Position numbers and translations under genes: made by a program. Under the pieces are notes generated by a model. That model made no database searches. It was not told the origin of the DNA and saw only the letters and a list, made by a program, of their open reading frames with translations. Shown here piece by piece: positions 1-8,953 of a DNA stretch of 64,000 nucleotides. This DNA is from Mesorhizobium sp. (GTDB taxonomy: Bacteria; Pseudomonadota; Alphaproteobacteria; Rhizobiales; Rhizobiaceae): contig SAJS01000006.1 in NCBI GenBank assembly GCA_004017535.1, forward strand, positions 1-64,000. The letters are read 5' to 3'. Positions within the stretch are counted from its first letter, which is position 1. Every line of letters begins with the position of its first letter.

Positions 1-59
1 CAAGGAAGCTCTTGGTCGTCCTCAACGCCATCATGCGCGACAAAACCGCCTTCGCATGA
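1..59 (+). CDS. IS110-family transposase, C-terminal end (partial)
   Basis: The window opens inside a reading frame, read from base 3, that ends with TGA at 57-59 and gives RKLLVVLNAIMRDKTAFA. This tail resembles the extreme C terminus of IS110/IS116-type transposases, which commonly end in a phrase such as LxVLNAMxRDK. Only 18 residues are visible, so neither intactness nor subfamily can be judged. It suggests that an insertion sequence lies immediately to the left of the window. Confidence 0.6.
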   Translation, partial: RKLLVVLNAIMRDKTAFA

Positions 60-93
60 ACACAGTTGCCATTCCGTGACTTTCATGCGTTGC

Positions 94-195
94 GACGGTG
101 CAGAATTCCGCTCCGTCGCGTCCTATGATCAAGGTCACGGAATGGATCCTCGGGTCTTCGCTCCGCTGCGCGTCGCTTCGCCCGTGGATGACGAC
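94..195. repeat. Dispersed rhizobial intergenic repeat, copy 1
   Basis: This non-coding stretch contains the blocks GGTGCAGAATTCC (about 97-109) and ATGGATCCTCGGGT (about 142-155), followed by GGATGACGA. The same blocks in the same order recur at about 30951-31022. In copy 1 the loop between CTCGGGT and CCCGTGGATGACG holds extra bases, TCTTCGCTCCGCTGCGCG. It lies between the IS110 tail and the 3' end of the MFS gene. It looks like a member of a short dispersed palindromic repeat family with no coding capacity. Confidence 0.6.
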
Positions 196-239
196 GTCGC
201 GTAGGTCTCAGGCTAACCGCAACGTCGGCCGAATAATCG

Positions 240-1460
240 TCACTCGGCCGGCGCCACGGCTTCGCCTCTGTCCACATCGCAATCGTCCGTCGCCAGCCGG
301 CATTGGCCAGCAAGCACGGTGACCAGTGCGATCGCGCCTGCAGCCACCGACACCCAGAACCCGTTCTGCGGGCCGAAAGTGTCGACCATCCAGCCCGCGG
401 CGAAGGAGCCCAGCGCCATGCCGATGCCGATGCCGGTCGTCACCCAGGTGACGCCCTCGGTGAGCATCGCGGCCGGCACGTGGCGCTCGATCAGGCCGAA
501 GGCGGTGATGAAGGTCGGCGAGATCGCCACGCCGCTGACGAACACCGCGAGCGCCAGCATCGGCACCGTGTCGGCGAAGAGCAGCGGCAAGGTGGTGAGC
601 GCGATCACGGTGACCGCGAGCGCCAGTTGCCGCTGCAGCGGCGCCTTTAGGCCGAGCGCGCCGACGATGATCCCAACCACGAAGGATCCCAGCGCATAGA
701 CGCCGATGACAAGGCTCGCCGCCTCCGGCTGGCCGAGCGCGTTGGTGATGGCGACGGTAGTGACTTCCGTGGTGGCGAAGGTCGCGCCGACGAAGATCAG
801 CGCGAAAGTGATGATCTGCACCGGCCGCAGGCGGATCGCAGAGCCGGTCGCACCATGTTCCGCTGGCCGCACCGGCGGCTCCGTCGAGCGCTGCAACAGG
901 AATGCCGCCGAGCCGAGCGCCAAAAGCAATGTGCTGACGACCATGCCGGCCTCGGGAAATAGCGCCGCGCTCAAGCCCACCGACAGCGAGGCGCCGGCGA
1001 CATAGACCAGCTCGTCGGCGGCCGATTCGAAGGCAAACGCCGTGTTGAGCTCCGCCCGGTCGCGAAAGATCTCGGTCCAGCGCGCCCTGACCAGCGCAGG
1101 GATGCTGGGCATGGCCGCGGCGAGCAGGGCGGACAGGAACAAGGTCCAGGCCGGCCAGTGCTGGTTGGCCGCCACGATCAGTGCCGCGAAGGCAAGCACC
1201 GAGACGAGCGTCATGGGCGCGGCGATCGCCGTCTGGCCGCGCCGGTCGACCAGCCGCGAGACTTGCGGCGAAAGAAAAGCGTTGATCAGCGCGTACGTGG
1301 CCGAGACCGCGCCGGCCAGCCAGTATTCCCCATGCGTTTGCGACAGCATCGCCACAATGCCGATCGGCTCCATGGCGATCGGCAACCGCGCGATGAAAGC
1401 GGCTGCGGCAAAGCCTTTCGTGCCGGGAGCCCGAAAGATTTCCACGTAAGGGTTTCGCAT
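240..1460 (-). CDS. MFS transporter, probable drug/metabolite exporter
   Basis: A 406-residue polytopic membrane protein of the major facilitator superfamily with about twelve hydrophobic segments. The first half contains an RLVDRRGQ loop of the kind found between TM2 and TM3. The start at 1460 (MRNPYVEIF) is chosen because GAGGAGC lies five bases upstream; an earlier in-frame start at 1490 would overlap the regulatory region. It is divergent from a TetR gene with three identical-arm palindromes between them, the usual layout of a self-regulated efflux pair. The transported compound cannot be inferred. Assignment to MFS is firm; export direction is inferred from the TetR context. Confidence 0.85.
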   Translation of the reverse strand: MRNPYVEIFRAPGTKGFAAAAFIARLPIAMEPIGIVAMLSQTHGEYWLAGAVSATYALINAFLSPQVSRLVDRRGQTAIAAPMTLVSVLAFAALIVAANQHWPAWTLFLSALLAAAMPSIPALVRARWTEIFRDRAELNTAFAFESAADELVYVAGASLSVGLSAALFPEAGMVVSTLLLALGSAAFLLQRSTEPPVRPAEHGATGSAIRLRPVQIITFALIFVGATFATTEVTTVAITNALGQPEAASLVIGVYALGSFVVGIIVGALGLKAPLQRQLALAVTVIALTTLPLLFADTVPMLALAVFVSGVAISPTFITAFGLIERHVPAAMLTEGVTWVTTGIGIGMALGSFAAGWMVDTFGPQNGFWVSVAAGAIALVTVLAGQCRLATDDCDVDRGEAVAPAE

Positions 1461-1495
1461 GTCCTGCTCCTCGACAAGGGTGCATACCACAATTA

Positions 1496-1562
1496 CATAC
1501 GTTCCGTATGAATGTGAGATAATTCATACGCAGCGTATGTCAATTGGCATACGAAGCGTATG
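1496..1562. promoter_or_regulatory. Three palindromic operators between the MFS and TetR genes
   Basis: Three copies of CATACG-N3-CGTATG lie at 1496-1510 (spacer TTC), 1525-1539 (spacer CAG) and 1548-1562 (spacer AAG). All six arms are identical. Their centres are 29 and 23 bp apart. They occupy the whole space between the two divergent genes. Perfect short palindromes in the divergent promoter region of a TetR-family gene are the expected binding sites of that regulator. The site is read directly from the sequence; the identity of the bound protein is inferred. Confidence 0.85.
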
Positions 1563-1579
1563 TGAATAGGGCCAGAGCC

Positions 1580-2173
1580 ATGCACAGACCGCGCAAGGAG
1601 ATGATCGCCGAGACGCGCGCCAAGCTGATCGCGGCCGCCCGCCACGCCTTCGGCACGGTCGGCTATGCCGAGGCCTCGATGGACGATTTCACAGCCTCAG
1701 CGGGTCTCACGCGCGGCGCGCTCTACCATCATTTCGGTGACAAGAAGGGGCTGCTGCAGGCTGTGATCGCCGAGATCGATGGCGAGATGGCCTTGCGGGT
1801 GAACGAGGTGGTGTCCAAGGCGCCGACACGCTGGCAGCATTTCGTCGACGAGTGCACCACCTATATCGAGATGGCGCTGGAGCCGGAAATCCAGCGCATC
1901 ATGTTCCGCGACGGCCCTGCGGTGCTCGGAGACCCGGCGCAGTGGCCGAATGCCAGCGCTTGCATCGCCTCGATGACCGACCACCTGACGAAGCTGCAGG
2001 AAGAGGGCGTGGTCGTCGCCGGTCTCGACCCCGAGACGACCTCGCGGCTGATCAATGGCGCCAGCAGCCAGGCCGCGCAGCACATCGCCAATTCCAAGGA
2101 TCCCGAAGCGACGTCGAAGAAGGCGATCGCGGCGTTCAAGCAGCTGCTTGAAGGCTTGCACAGCAAGCCGTGA
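1580..2173 (+). CDS. TetR/AcrR family transcriptional regulator
   Basis: A 197-residue regulator with an N-terminal TetR helix-turn-helix (residues about 8-58), including the diagnostic GLTRGALYHHFGDKKGLL recognition-helix region. The C-terminal half is all-helical and probably forms the ligand-binding and dimerisation domain. The ATG at 1580 is preferred over a TTG at 1544, because the longer form would place the third operator (1548-1562) inside the gene and adds residues outside the conserved domain. It most likely represses itself and the divergent MFS exporter, with release by the exported compound. Confidence 0.88.
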   Translation: MHRPRKEMIAETRAKLIAAARHAFGTVGYAEASMDDFTASAGLTRGALYHHFGDKKGLLQAVIAEIDGEMALRVNEVVSKAPTRWQHFVDECTTYIEMALEPEIQRIMFRDGPAVLGDPAQWPNASACIASMTDHLTKLQEEGVVVAGLDPETTSRLINGASSQAAQHIANSKDPEATSKKAIAAFKQLLEGLHSKP

Positions 2174-2304
2174 CGGTGCGCTTGGTTAACTTATTTGCCG
2201 GGTTGTGCACCGCTTTCAGGCCGGCGCAACCCTGCCGTGATTGACAATCAAAGGGGCGAGCGCATCCTCCCTTCCCATTCTCTTAAGGGCGGGAGAGTCG
2301 GGGC

Positions 2305-3285
2305 ATGTGGGACTTCAGCATCGCCAGGTCGGTCTCCATCATGATGCGGACATGGCCGTTCATCGTCTTTCGTATGATCGTCTATTTCGGCATAACGGTC
2401 GCCTACATCATGGCGACCGGCACGGGCGCCAGCGTCGGCTACGGCGTCGGCCACATCTCGACCGATCCGGACGGCCCGATGTCTTTCGCTCTCTGGGGCG
2501 GCGTGGTCGGCTTCGGCATCGTCTCGATCGCGGTATACTGGATCCGCGAATACATTCTTTATGTGCTGAAAGCCGGCCATATCGCCGTCATGGTGCATCT
2601 GATCGACGGCCATGACGTCCCCGACGGCCAGGGCCAGATCGCCTACGCCAAGGAAGTGGTCAGCCAGCGTTTTGCAGAGGCCAACATCCTTTTCGTCGTC
2701 GACCAGCTGGTCAAGGGCGCCATCCGCGCCATCACCGGCCTGATCGGCGGCGTTGCCGCGTTCCTGCCCATACCGGGCCTGAGCGGCCTCGTCAGCTTCA
2801 TCAACACGGTCATCCGCCTGTCGCTGACCTATGTCGACGAGATCATTCTCGGTTACAACATCCGCATCAATTCGAACTCGCCCTTCGAGACGGCCCGGCA
2901 AGGCGTCGTGCTGTACGCCCAGAACGGCAAGCACATGGTCAAGAACGCCGTCTGGCTGGCGGCGATCATGTGGGGCGTGTCCTTCGTCATCTTCCTGTTG
3001 ATGCTGGCGCCCGCCGCCGCGGTCCTGTGGGTCATGCCCGGACAATTGGCCGGCTGGGCCTTCGTGCTGGCCATCGTCTTTGCCTGGGCCTTCAAGGCGG
3101 CCTTCATCGAACCCTTCGCCATCGCCTCGCTGATGCAGGTGTATTTCGAAACCATCGAAGGCCAGGTGCCCAATCCAGAATGGGACAACCGGCTCGCCGA
3201 GGCGTCGTCCAAATTCAGGGAGCTGCGCGACAAGGCGCTGGGCTCCTTCGGCGGCTCGCGCTGGGATACGCCGCGAGCCGCTTGA
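2305..3285 (+). CDS. Conserved polytopic membrane protein of unknown function
   Basis: A 326-residue protein with hydrophobic stretches at about residues 17-40, 55-80, 140-175, 210-245 and 250-275. The first is preceded by MWDFSIARSVSIMMRTWP and the C terminus is charged and hydrophilic. A polar block around residues 185-215 (IRINSNSPFETARQG) separates the two hydrophobic halves. I do not recognise the family. It stands alone, with TetR upstream and convergent bluB immediately downstream: the bluB stop begins one base after this gene ends. No regulatory signal is evident. Confidence 0.7.
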   Translation: MWDFSIARSVSIMMRTWPFIVFRMIVYFGITVAYIMATGTGASVGYGVGHISTDPDGPMSFALWGGVVGFGIVSIAVYWIREYILYVLKAGHIAVMVHLIDGHDVPDGQGQIAYAKEVVSQRFAEANILFVVDQLVKGAIRAITGLIGGVAAFLPIPGLSGLVSFINTVIRLSLTYVDEIILGYNIRINSNSPFETARQGVVLYAQNGKHMVKNAVWLAAIMWGVSFVIFLLMLAPAAAVLWVMPGQLAGWAFVLAIVFAWAFKAAFIEPFAIASLMQVYFETIEGQVPNPEWDNRLAEASSKFRELRDKALGSFGGSRWDTPRAA

Positions 3286-4011
3286 TCACTGCTGGCGACC
3301 TAGCCTTGCGATCGCCGACTTGAGCGGCGCCTCGCCGGCGCCGCGGAACGTCTCGCTCATCACCAGCTCGGGCAGCGGCAGGCGCTTGCCCCAGCCATTA
3401 GCTTCGAGGTCGGGCCTCGGCGCGAATTCCGAGACGCGGCCGACGCAGAGATAGGCGATCGGCGTGACATGCTCCGGGATCGACAGAAGCCGCTTCAGCG
3501 CCTCCGTCTCGATGATACTCACCCAGCCGACGCCGACGCCTTCGGCTCGTGCCGCCAGCCAGAAATTCTGCACCGCGCAGACCGTGCTGTAGAGATCCAT
3601 CTCCGGATTGTGCCAGCGCCCGAGCGGCGAGTCCTTCGAGCGCTGCCGGTCGCAGGTGATGCAGAGATTGAGCGCGCTTTCGCAGATGCCTTCCAGCTTC
3701 AGCTTGCGGTAGAGCGCCTGCCGTTCCGCCTCGATAGCAGGCAGTTCCTGCTCGCGCGCGGCGAGGAACAGGTCGCGCACCTGCCGCCGTCTCGCGGCAT
3801 CGCGGATGACGATGAAATTCCACGGCTGCATGTAGCCGACCGACGGCGCATGGTGCGCGGCGGTGAGAAGCCGCGCCAGCACACCGTCATCCAGATCGTC
3901 GGGGACAAAATGACTGCGCACGTCACGCCTGGTGAACATTGCCCGATAAACCGCGTCGCGCGCCAATTGGTCAAAGTCATCGCCGCACGCGGCGATCGCT
4001 GCTGCCGTCAT
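3286..4011 (-). CDS. bluB: 5,6-dimethylbenzimidazole synthase
   Basis: A 241-residue flavin-dependent nitroreductase-fold enzyme. BluB cleaves reduced FMN with oxygen to make 5,6-dimethylbenzimidazole, the lower axial ligand of cobalamin. The sequence shows the family N terminus with RRDVRSHF, the HHAPSVGYMQPWNF motif and GVGVGWVSI near the middle, at the usual family length. A cobalamin riboswitch lies in the leader upstream (about 4065-4215, same strand), so expression should fall when B12 is plentiful. It is a single-gene unit. Confidence 0.93.
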   Translation of the reverse strand: MTAAAIAACGDDFDQLARDAVYRAMFTRRDVRSHFVPDDLDDGVLARLLTAAHHAPSVGYMQPWNFIVIRDAARRRQVRDLFLAAREQELPAIEAERQALYRKLKLEGICESALNLCITCDRQRSKDSPLGRWHNPEMDLYSTVCAVQNFWLAARAEGVGVGWVSIIETEALKRLLSIPEHVTPIAYLCVGRVSEFAPRPDLEANGWGKRLPLPELVMSETFRGAGEAPLKSAIARLGRQQ

Positions 4012-4064
4012 CGCTTTTCCCCTTGCGACAAGCAGTCCCCCGCCTGACCAAGCGGAAAACCATG

Positions 4065-4215
4065 TCTGCCGGGCCGGTCTTCTGGCTCGGGATCGTCCCG
4101 CTCCGGCGCCTTCCCGTCATCGACAGTGGCATTTGCCGGCGCGGTCCCCCTCACAGCGTTGGGCACGCCACGGAATAAAACCGTGTTCCCGATTCTCCCG
4201 CGTCGCGGGCACCAG
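4065..4215 (-). promoter_or_regulatory. Cobalamin (AdoCbl) riboswitch upstream of bluB
   Basis: Read on the minus strand, the leader contains the conserved B12 box AGCCAGAAGACCGGCCC (plus coordinates 4071-4087). It also contains the invariant GCCACTG element (4124-4130) and a GGGAA-type element near 4187-4194, in the order expected for a cobalamin riboswitch. The B12 box ends about 60 bases before the bluB start, so the regulatory helix could hide the ribosome-binding site or terminate transcription. The outer limits given are approximate. Motif matches are direct; the folding was not computed. Confidence 0.88.
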
Positions 4216-4346
4216 GCAGCGGGATGACCTTACCGCGAAGTTCGGCACCCGCCAATGGCGCGGACGACATGGGCTGGCGCAATTTCCCCAGCCATTCGGC
4301 TTTTCAAACATGGTCATTACGGCCGCGGGTGCCTAGATTAGGCGCC

Positions 4347-5273
4347 ATGGCGACCCGTCTTTACACGCACCCGATCTTTCTGGAACACCTCACGCCGCCC
4401 GGCCACCCCGAGCGGCCCGACCGCCTGCGCGCCATCGAGCGCGTGCTGGACGATGAGGCTTTTTCGGCGCTCGACCGCGTCAAGGCGCCGGAAGGCGACG
4501 AGAAAACGATCCTCTATGCGCATCCCGAGGACTTCGTCGAGCGCGTGCGCTCCGCCATCCCTCGGACCGGCATCGTCTCGATCGACGCCGATACCAGCGC
4601 CAGCCCGAAAAGCTGGCAGGCCGCGGTGACGGCGATCGGCGCGGCGAACGCCGCGGTCGACGATGTCTTCGAGGGCCGCGCCTCGAATGTCTTCGTCGCC
4701 GCCCGTCCCCCCGGCCATCACGCTGAAAAGGCTACGGCGATGGGTTTCTGCCTGTTCAACACGGCGGCCATCGCCGCCCGCTATGCGCAGAAGAAGCATC
4801 AGGCCGAGCGCGTCGCCATCGTCGATTGGGACGTCCATCACGGCAACGGCACGCAGGACATTTTCTGGGACGACCCGTCGGTGCTCTACTGCTCGACCCA
4901 CCAGATGCCGCTTTACCCGGGCACCGGGGCGAAGAGCGAGACCGGCGCCGGCAATATCGTCAACGCGCCGCTCGCGCCGCAGACCGGCAGCGACATGTTC
5001 CGCGACGCCTTCCTGTCGCGCGTGCTGCCCTCGATCGACGCGTTCGCGCCGGACCTGATCATCATTTCCGCCGGCTTCGACGCGCACCATCGCGATCCGC
5101 TGGCCGAGATCAATCTGACCGAGGACGATTTCGACTGGGCGACCGGCCAGTTGATGGAACGCGCTGGCCGCCACAGCTCCAACAGGCTCGTCAGCCTGCT
5201 GGAAGGCGGCTACGATCTGCAGGGACTGGCATTTTCAGTCGCCGCCCATGTCGGGCGGCTGATGAAGGGATAG
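4347..5273 (+). CDS. Histone deacetylase family protein (acetylpolyamine/acetoin-utilisation type)
   Basis: A 308-residue zinc amidohydrolase of the arginase/deacetylase fold. Visible active-site motifs are RPPGHHAEKATAMGFC (tandem His, charge relay), DWDVHHGNGTQ (zinc-binding Asp and His) and SAGFDAHHRDPLA (second zinc Asp). In bacteria these enzymes deacetylate acetylpolyamines or other small acetyl-amines. The start MATRLYTHP at 4347 matches the family N terminus; an upstream in-frame extension would run into the bluB riboswitch leader. xseB begins three bases after its stop, indicating an operon. Confidence 0.9.
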   Translation: MATRLYTHPIFLEHLTPPGHPERPDRLRAIERVLDDEAFSALDRVKAPEGDEKTILYAHPEDFVERVRSAIPRTGIVSIDADTSASPKSWQAAVTAIGAANAAVDDVFEGRASNVFVAARPPGHHAEKATAMGFCLFNTAAIAARYAQKKHQAERVAIVDWDVHHGNGTQDIFWDDPSVLYCSTHQMPLYPGTGAKSETGAGNIVNAPLAPQTGSDMFRDAFLSRVLPSIDAFAPDLIIISAGFDAHHRDPLAEINLTEDDFDWATGQLMERAGRHSSNRLVSLLEGGYDLQGLAFSVAAHVGRLMKG

Positions 5274-5276
5274 GGT

Positions 5277-5528
5277 ATGGCAGTGGAAGGCAATGAGGAC
5301 GTCAAGGCGATGAGCTTCGAGCAGGCGCTCGACGCGCTGGAGAAGATCGTCGACGATTTGGAGCGCGGCGATGTACCGCTCGACCAGTCGATCAAGATCT
5401 ATGAGCGTGGCGAGGCCCTGAAGGCGCATTGCGACCGGCTCTTGAAGGCGGCCGAGGACAAGGTCGAGAAGATCAGGCTGTCGCGCGACGGCAAGCCGGT
5501 GGGAACGGAGCCGCTCGACGCGGAATAG
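5277..5528 (+). CDS. xseB: Exodeoxyribonuclease VII small subunit
   Basis: An 83-residue helical protein matching XseB. It has the signature [32 protein letters not shown] and a typical coiled C-terminal half ending in the SRDGKPV stretch. Several XseB subunits bind the large subunit XseA to form the single-strand nuclease. XseA is not in this window. A purine-rich AGGGATAGGGT precedes the ATG, and the gene follows the deacetylase-like gene by three bases. Confidence 0.93.
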   Translation: MAVEGNEDVKAMSFEQALDALEKIVDDLERGDVPLDQSIKIYERGEALKAHCDRLLKAAEDKVEKIRLSRDGKPVGTEPLDAE

Positions 5529-5571
5529 ATAGAGCTAGGTGGGGCGAAGAGCAGGTAAGGAGTTCAAAGCC

Positions 5572-5838
5572 ATGTGCCGTAACATCAAGACCCTGGCCAA
5601 TTTCGAGCCGCCGGCGACCAATGACGAGGTGCATGACGCAGCGCTGCAATTCGTGCGCAAGCTGAGCGGCTCGACGAAACCGTCCAAGCGCAACGAGCAT
5701 GCCTTCTATCACGCCGTGGAAGCGATCGCCGCCGCCGCGCGCGAACTGATCGATTCGCTCGAAACCAGCCAGGAACCGCGCAATCGCGAGGAAGAGGCCG
5801 CCAAGGCGAAGGCTAGGTCGGCGCTGCGTTTCGCCTGA
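5572..5838 (+). CDS. DUF2277 domain-containing protein
   Basis: An 88-residue protein beginning MCRNIKTLANFEPPAT, the characteristic N terminus of the DUF2277 family, whose function is unknown. The ATG at 5572 follows AAGGAG; an earlier in-frame start at 5539 would add eleven residues outside the family pattern. The rest is predicted helical, with RKLSG and an Ala-rich helix. It lies between xseB and pirin in a compact same-strand run, probably co-transcribed. Confidence 0.85.
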   Translation: MCRNIKTLANFEPPATNDEVHDAALQFVRKLSGSTKPSKRNEHAFYHAVEAIAAAARELIDSLETSQEPRNREEEAAKAKARSALRFA

Positions 5839-5847
5839 AGGATAGTC

Positions 5848-6768
5848 ATGAGCTTTTTTCCCGGAAACGATCCCGAACCCGGCGATGCCTTCGCCTGCGA
5901 CCAGATCGAACTGATGGTCATCCCCAACGCCAAGGACATCGGCGGCTTCGAGGTGCGCCGCGCCCTGCCGACGGCAAAACGCCGCCTGGTCGGGCCGTTC
6001 ATCTTCTTTGATCGCATGGGCCCGGCCATCCTTCGCGCCGGCCACGCGCTTGACGTGCGCCCGCACCCGCATATCGGGCTTTCCACCGTCACCTATCTGT
6101 TCGACGGCAAGATCAGGCATCGCGACTCGCTCGGCACCGAAATGGTGATCGCGCCGGGCGACGTGAACTTGATGACCGCCGGGCGCGGCATCGTTCATTC
6201 CGAGCGCACCCCGGAGGAACTGCGCGGCGCGCCGATGTCGGTCTCCGGCCTGCAGACCTGGCTGGCGCTGCCGGACGGCAAGGAGGAGATTGTCCCGGTG
6301 TTCGCCAACACGTCGGTGGCCCGCTTACCCGAGATCGATGCCGGGGGCGTCAGCGGCCGTGTCGTCATCGGCGAATTCTCCGGCCTGCGCTCGCCGGTCG
6401 CGACCGCATCGGACACACTTTACGCCGATCTGCGCCTGGCGGCGGGCGCCAGCGTGCAGATCCCCGCCGATGCCGAGGAGCGTGCCATCTACACTCTGGA
6501 AGGCGACGTCTCGATCGCCGGCGATGTTTTTCCGGCCGAGCGGCTTCTGGTGTTCAAGCCCGGCGAGGAGATCGTCGTCTCCTCCGAGCGCGGCGCGCAT
6601 TTCATGCTGTTCGGCGGCGCCTCGCTGGGTTCCCAGCGCTACATCTGGTGGAATTTCGTCTCGTCCTCGAAGGAACGCATCGAACAGGCCAAGCAGGAAT
6701 GGAAGACTGGGCGCTTCGATATCGTTCCCGGCGATGAGGAGGAGTTCATTCCTTTGCCCGAGAGCTAG
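5848..6768 (+). CDS. Pirin family protein
   Basis: A 306-residue bicupin. The N-terminal cupin has the pirin signature: RRALPTAKRRLVGPFIFFDRMGP followed by the metal-binding DVRPHPHIGLSTVTYLFDG and RGIVHSE segments. Bacterial pirins have been reported as quercetin 2,3-dioxygenase-like enzymes or as regulators of metabolic enzymes. The three metal-binding histidines (RPHPHIG and IVHSE) are present, so it should bind a metal. It follows DUF2277 by nine bases. Confidence 0.9.
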   Translation: MSFFPGNDPEPGDAFACDQIELMVIPNAKDIGGFEVRRALPTAKRRLVGPFIFFDRMGPAILRAGHALDVRPHPHIGLSTVTYLFDGKIRHRDSLGTEMVIAPGDVNLMTAGRGIVHSERTPEELRGAPMSVSGLQTWLALPDGKEEIVPVFANTSVARLPEIDAGGVSGRVVIGEFSGLRSPVATASDTLYADLRLAAGASVQIPADAEERAIYTLEGDVSIAGDVFPAERLLVFKPGEEIVVSSERGAHFMLFGGASLGSQRYIWWNFVSSSKERIEQAKQEWKTGRFDIVPGDEEEFIPLPES

Positions 6769-6895
6769 GGATCGCTCAACCCACGCGTCACTGACGCGCA
6801 TTTACATTCGCCTGGCGGCGGCCTATGCCGCGCATGATTAAGGCGCAATCTGCTGGTAGCGCCGTGTTCGATCAATTGAGGCAGGACGCGCCCGA

Positions 6896-8803
6896 GTGAA
6901 GCCAGACACGCCGCTGCTCGACAAGGTCCGCATCCCGGCGGACCTGCGGAAGCTCGATGAGGGGGCATTGCCGCAGCTTGCCGCGGAACTCCGCGCCGAG
7001 CTCATCGACGCCGTCTCGCAGACCGGCGGCCATCTCGGCGCCGGCCTCGGTGTGGTCGAGCTGACCGTCGCGCTGCACTATGTCTTCAACACCCCGGCCG
7101 ACCGGCTGATCTGGGACGTCGGCCACCAGGCCTATCCGCACAAGATCCTGACCGGCCGCCGCGACCGCATCCGCACGCTACGCCAGGAAGGCGGTCTCTC
7201 CGGCTTCACCCGGCGCGCCGAGAGCGAATACGACCCATTCGGAGCCGCGCATTCCTCGACCTCGATTTCGGCCGGTCTCGGCATGGCCATGGGACGCGAC
7301 CTGTCGGGTGGCCGCAACAATGTCATTTCCGTCATCGGCGACGGCTCGATGTCGGCCGGCATGGCGTTCGAGGCGCTGAACAATGCCGGCGCGCTGGATG
7401 CTCGCCTCATCGTCATTCTCAATGACAACGACATGTCGATCGCGCCACCGACCGGCGCCATGAGCGCCTATCTGGCCAGGCTTGCCTCCGGCAAGGCCTA
7501 TCTGGGCTTGCGCGATTTCGGCAAGAAGCTGACATCCTATCTCGGCAAGCGCGCCGACCGCGCCATCACCCGCGCCGTCGAGCATGCGCGCGGCTATGTC
7601 ACCGGCGGCACCCTGTTCGAGGAACTCGGCTTCTACCACATCGGCCCGATCGACGGACACAATCTGGAGCATCTGATCCCGGTGCTGAAGAATGTGCGCG
7701 ACAACGGCAAGGGCCCGGTGCTGATCCATGTCGTGACCCAGAAGGGCAAGGGCTACGCGCCGGCGGAGGCCGCGGCCGACAAATATCACGGCGTCAACAA
7801 GTTCGACGTCATCACCGGCGCGCAGGCCAAGGCGCCGGCCAACGCGCCGGCCTACACCAAGGTCTTCGCCGAGAGCCTGATCCAGGAAGCGCGCGAGGAC
7901 GAGCGCATCGTCGCCATCACCGCCGCCATGCCGAGCGGCACCGGCCTCGACCTGTTCGGCGAGGTGTTCCCGAAGCGGACCTTCGATGTCGGCATTGCCG
8001 AGCAGCATGCAGTGACCTTTGCCGCGGGGCTGGCCACCGAAGGCTACAAGCCTTTTGCCGCAATATACTCGACTTTCCTGCAGCGCGCCTACGACCAGGT
8101 TGTCCACGACGTGGCGATCCAGAAACTGCCGGTGCGTTTTCCCATCGATCGCGCCGGCTTCGTCGGCGCCGACGGTGCCACCCATTGCGGCGCCTTCGAC
8201 ACGACCTTTCTCGCGACGCTGCCGGGCTTCGTCGTCATGGCCGCGGCCGACGAGGCGGAGCTTCGCCATATGGTGCGCACGGCGGCGTCCTATGATGACG
8301 GTCCGATCGCCTTCCGCTATCCGCGCGGCAACGGCGTCGGCGTCGACTTGCCGGAGCGCGGCTCGGTGCTCGAGATCGGCAAGGGCCGCATCGTCAAGGA
8401 AGGGACCAAGGTCGCGCTGCTTTCCTTCGGCACGCGACTGCAGGATTGCCTGTTTGCCGCCGAGGAGCTTGGCGCCGCGGGCCTCTCCACCACCGTCGCC
8501 GACGCCCGCTTCGCCAAGCCGCTTGACGAGGATCTGGTCCGCCGGCTCGCCCGTTCGCATGAAGTGCTGGTGACCGTCGAGGAGGGCGCCATCGGCGGCT
8601 TCGCCAGCCAGGTCTTGCATTTCCTCGCGCATGAAGGCTTGCTGGAAAGCGGCCTCAAGGTGCGCCCGCTGGTGCTGCCGGACATCTTCACTGACCACGC
8701 CAAACCCGAAAAGATGTATGCCGACGCCGGCCTGGATTCGGCCGGCATCGTGCGCACCGTCTTCGCGACGCTCGGTCATGGCGTGCAGGCGCAGCGCGCC
8801 TGA
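6896..8803 (+). CDS. dxs: 1-deoxy-D-xylulose-5-phosphate synthase
   Basis: A 635-residue thiamine-diphosphate enzyme that condenses pyruvate and glyceraldehyde 3-phosphate, the first step of the MEP isoprenoid pathway. Visible are the TPP-binding [18 protein letters not shown], the substrate region [11 protein letters not shown], the transketolase-like [18 protein letters not shown] and [15 protein letters not shown]. Translation appears to start at GTG 6896 ([11 protein letters not shown]), which fits the family N terminus. ispH, the last MEP step, lies at 25.6 kb in the same window. Confidence 0.96.
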   Translation: MKPDTPLLDKVRIPADLRKLDEGALPQLAAELRAELIDAVSQTGGHLGAGLGVVELTVALHYVFNTPADRLIWDVGHQAYPHKILTGRRDRIRTLRQEGGLSGFTRRAESEYDPFGAAHSSTSISAGLGMAMGRDLSGGRNNVISVIGDGSMSAGMAFEALNNAGALDARLIVILNDNDMSIAPPTGAMSAYLARLASGKAYLGLRDFGKKLTSYLGKRADRAITRAVEHARGYVTGGTLFEELGFYHIGPIDGHNLEHLIPVLKNVRDNGKGPVLIHVVTQKGKGYAPAEAAADKYHGVNKFDVITGAQAKAPANAPAYTKVFAESLIQEAREDERIVAITAAMPSGTGLDLFGEVFPKRTFDVGIAEQHAVTFAAGLATEGYKPFAAIYSTFLQRAYDQVVHDVAIQKLPVRFPIDRAGFVGADGATHCGAFDTTFLATLPGFVVMAAADEAELRHMVRTAASYDDGPIAFRYPRGNGVGVDLPERGSVLEIGKGRIVKEGTKVALLSFGTRLQDCLFAAEELGAAGLSTTVADARFAKPLDEDLVRRLARSHEVLVTVEEGAIGGFASQVLHFLAHEGLLESGLKVRPLVLPDIFTDHAKPEKMYADAGLDSAGIVRTVFATLGHGVQAQRA

Positions 8804-8846
8804 ATCAAGACGTTAGCTTTTTGAATCAGTTTGCCGGCTTTCTACG

Positions 8847-8861
8847 CTAACCATTTGTTAA
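8847..8861. promoter_or_regulatory. CtrA-like box upstream of a small secreted protein gene
   Basis: CTAACCATTTGTTAA matches the alphaproteobacterial CtrA consensus TTAA-N7-TTAA with one mismatch in the first half-site. It lies 93 bases before the ATG of the 95-residue secreted protein at 8954. A GAATC site (GANTC, the CcrM target) lies nearby at 8823-8827. The match is seen in the sequence; binding is inferred. Confidence 0.5.
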
Positions 8862-8953
8862 CGCTTCCGTTTGGCGCTTCGCTTACCCTGTCTCTTGGCC
8901 GATTTTCAACGGCGCCCTTTTAAGACCTTGGTCTTAGGCAGGGGATAAGAACA

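Noticed and set aside
7178-8779. Long minus-strand open frame opposite dxs
   Set aside because: It is the antisense shadow of dxs in a high-GC sequence. It has no recognisable product, while the plus strand carries all dxs motifs.
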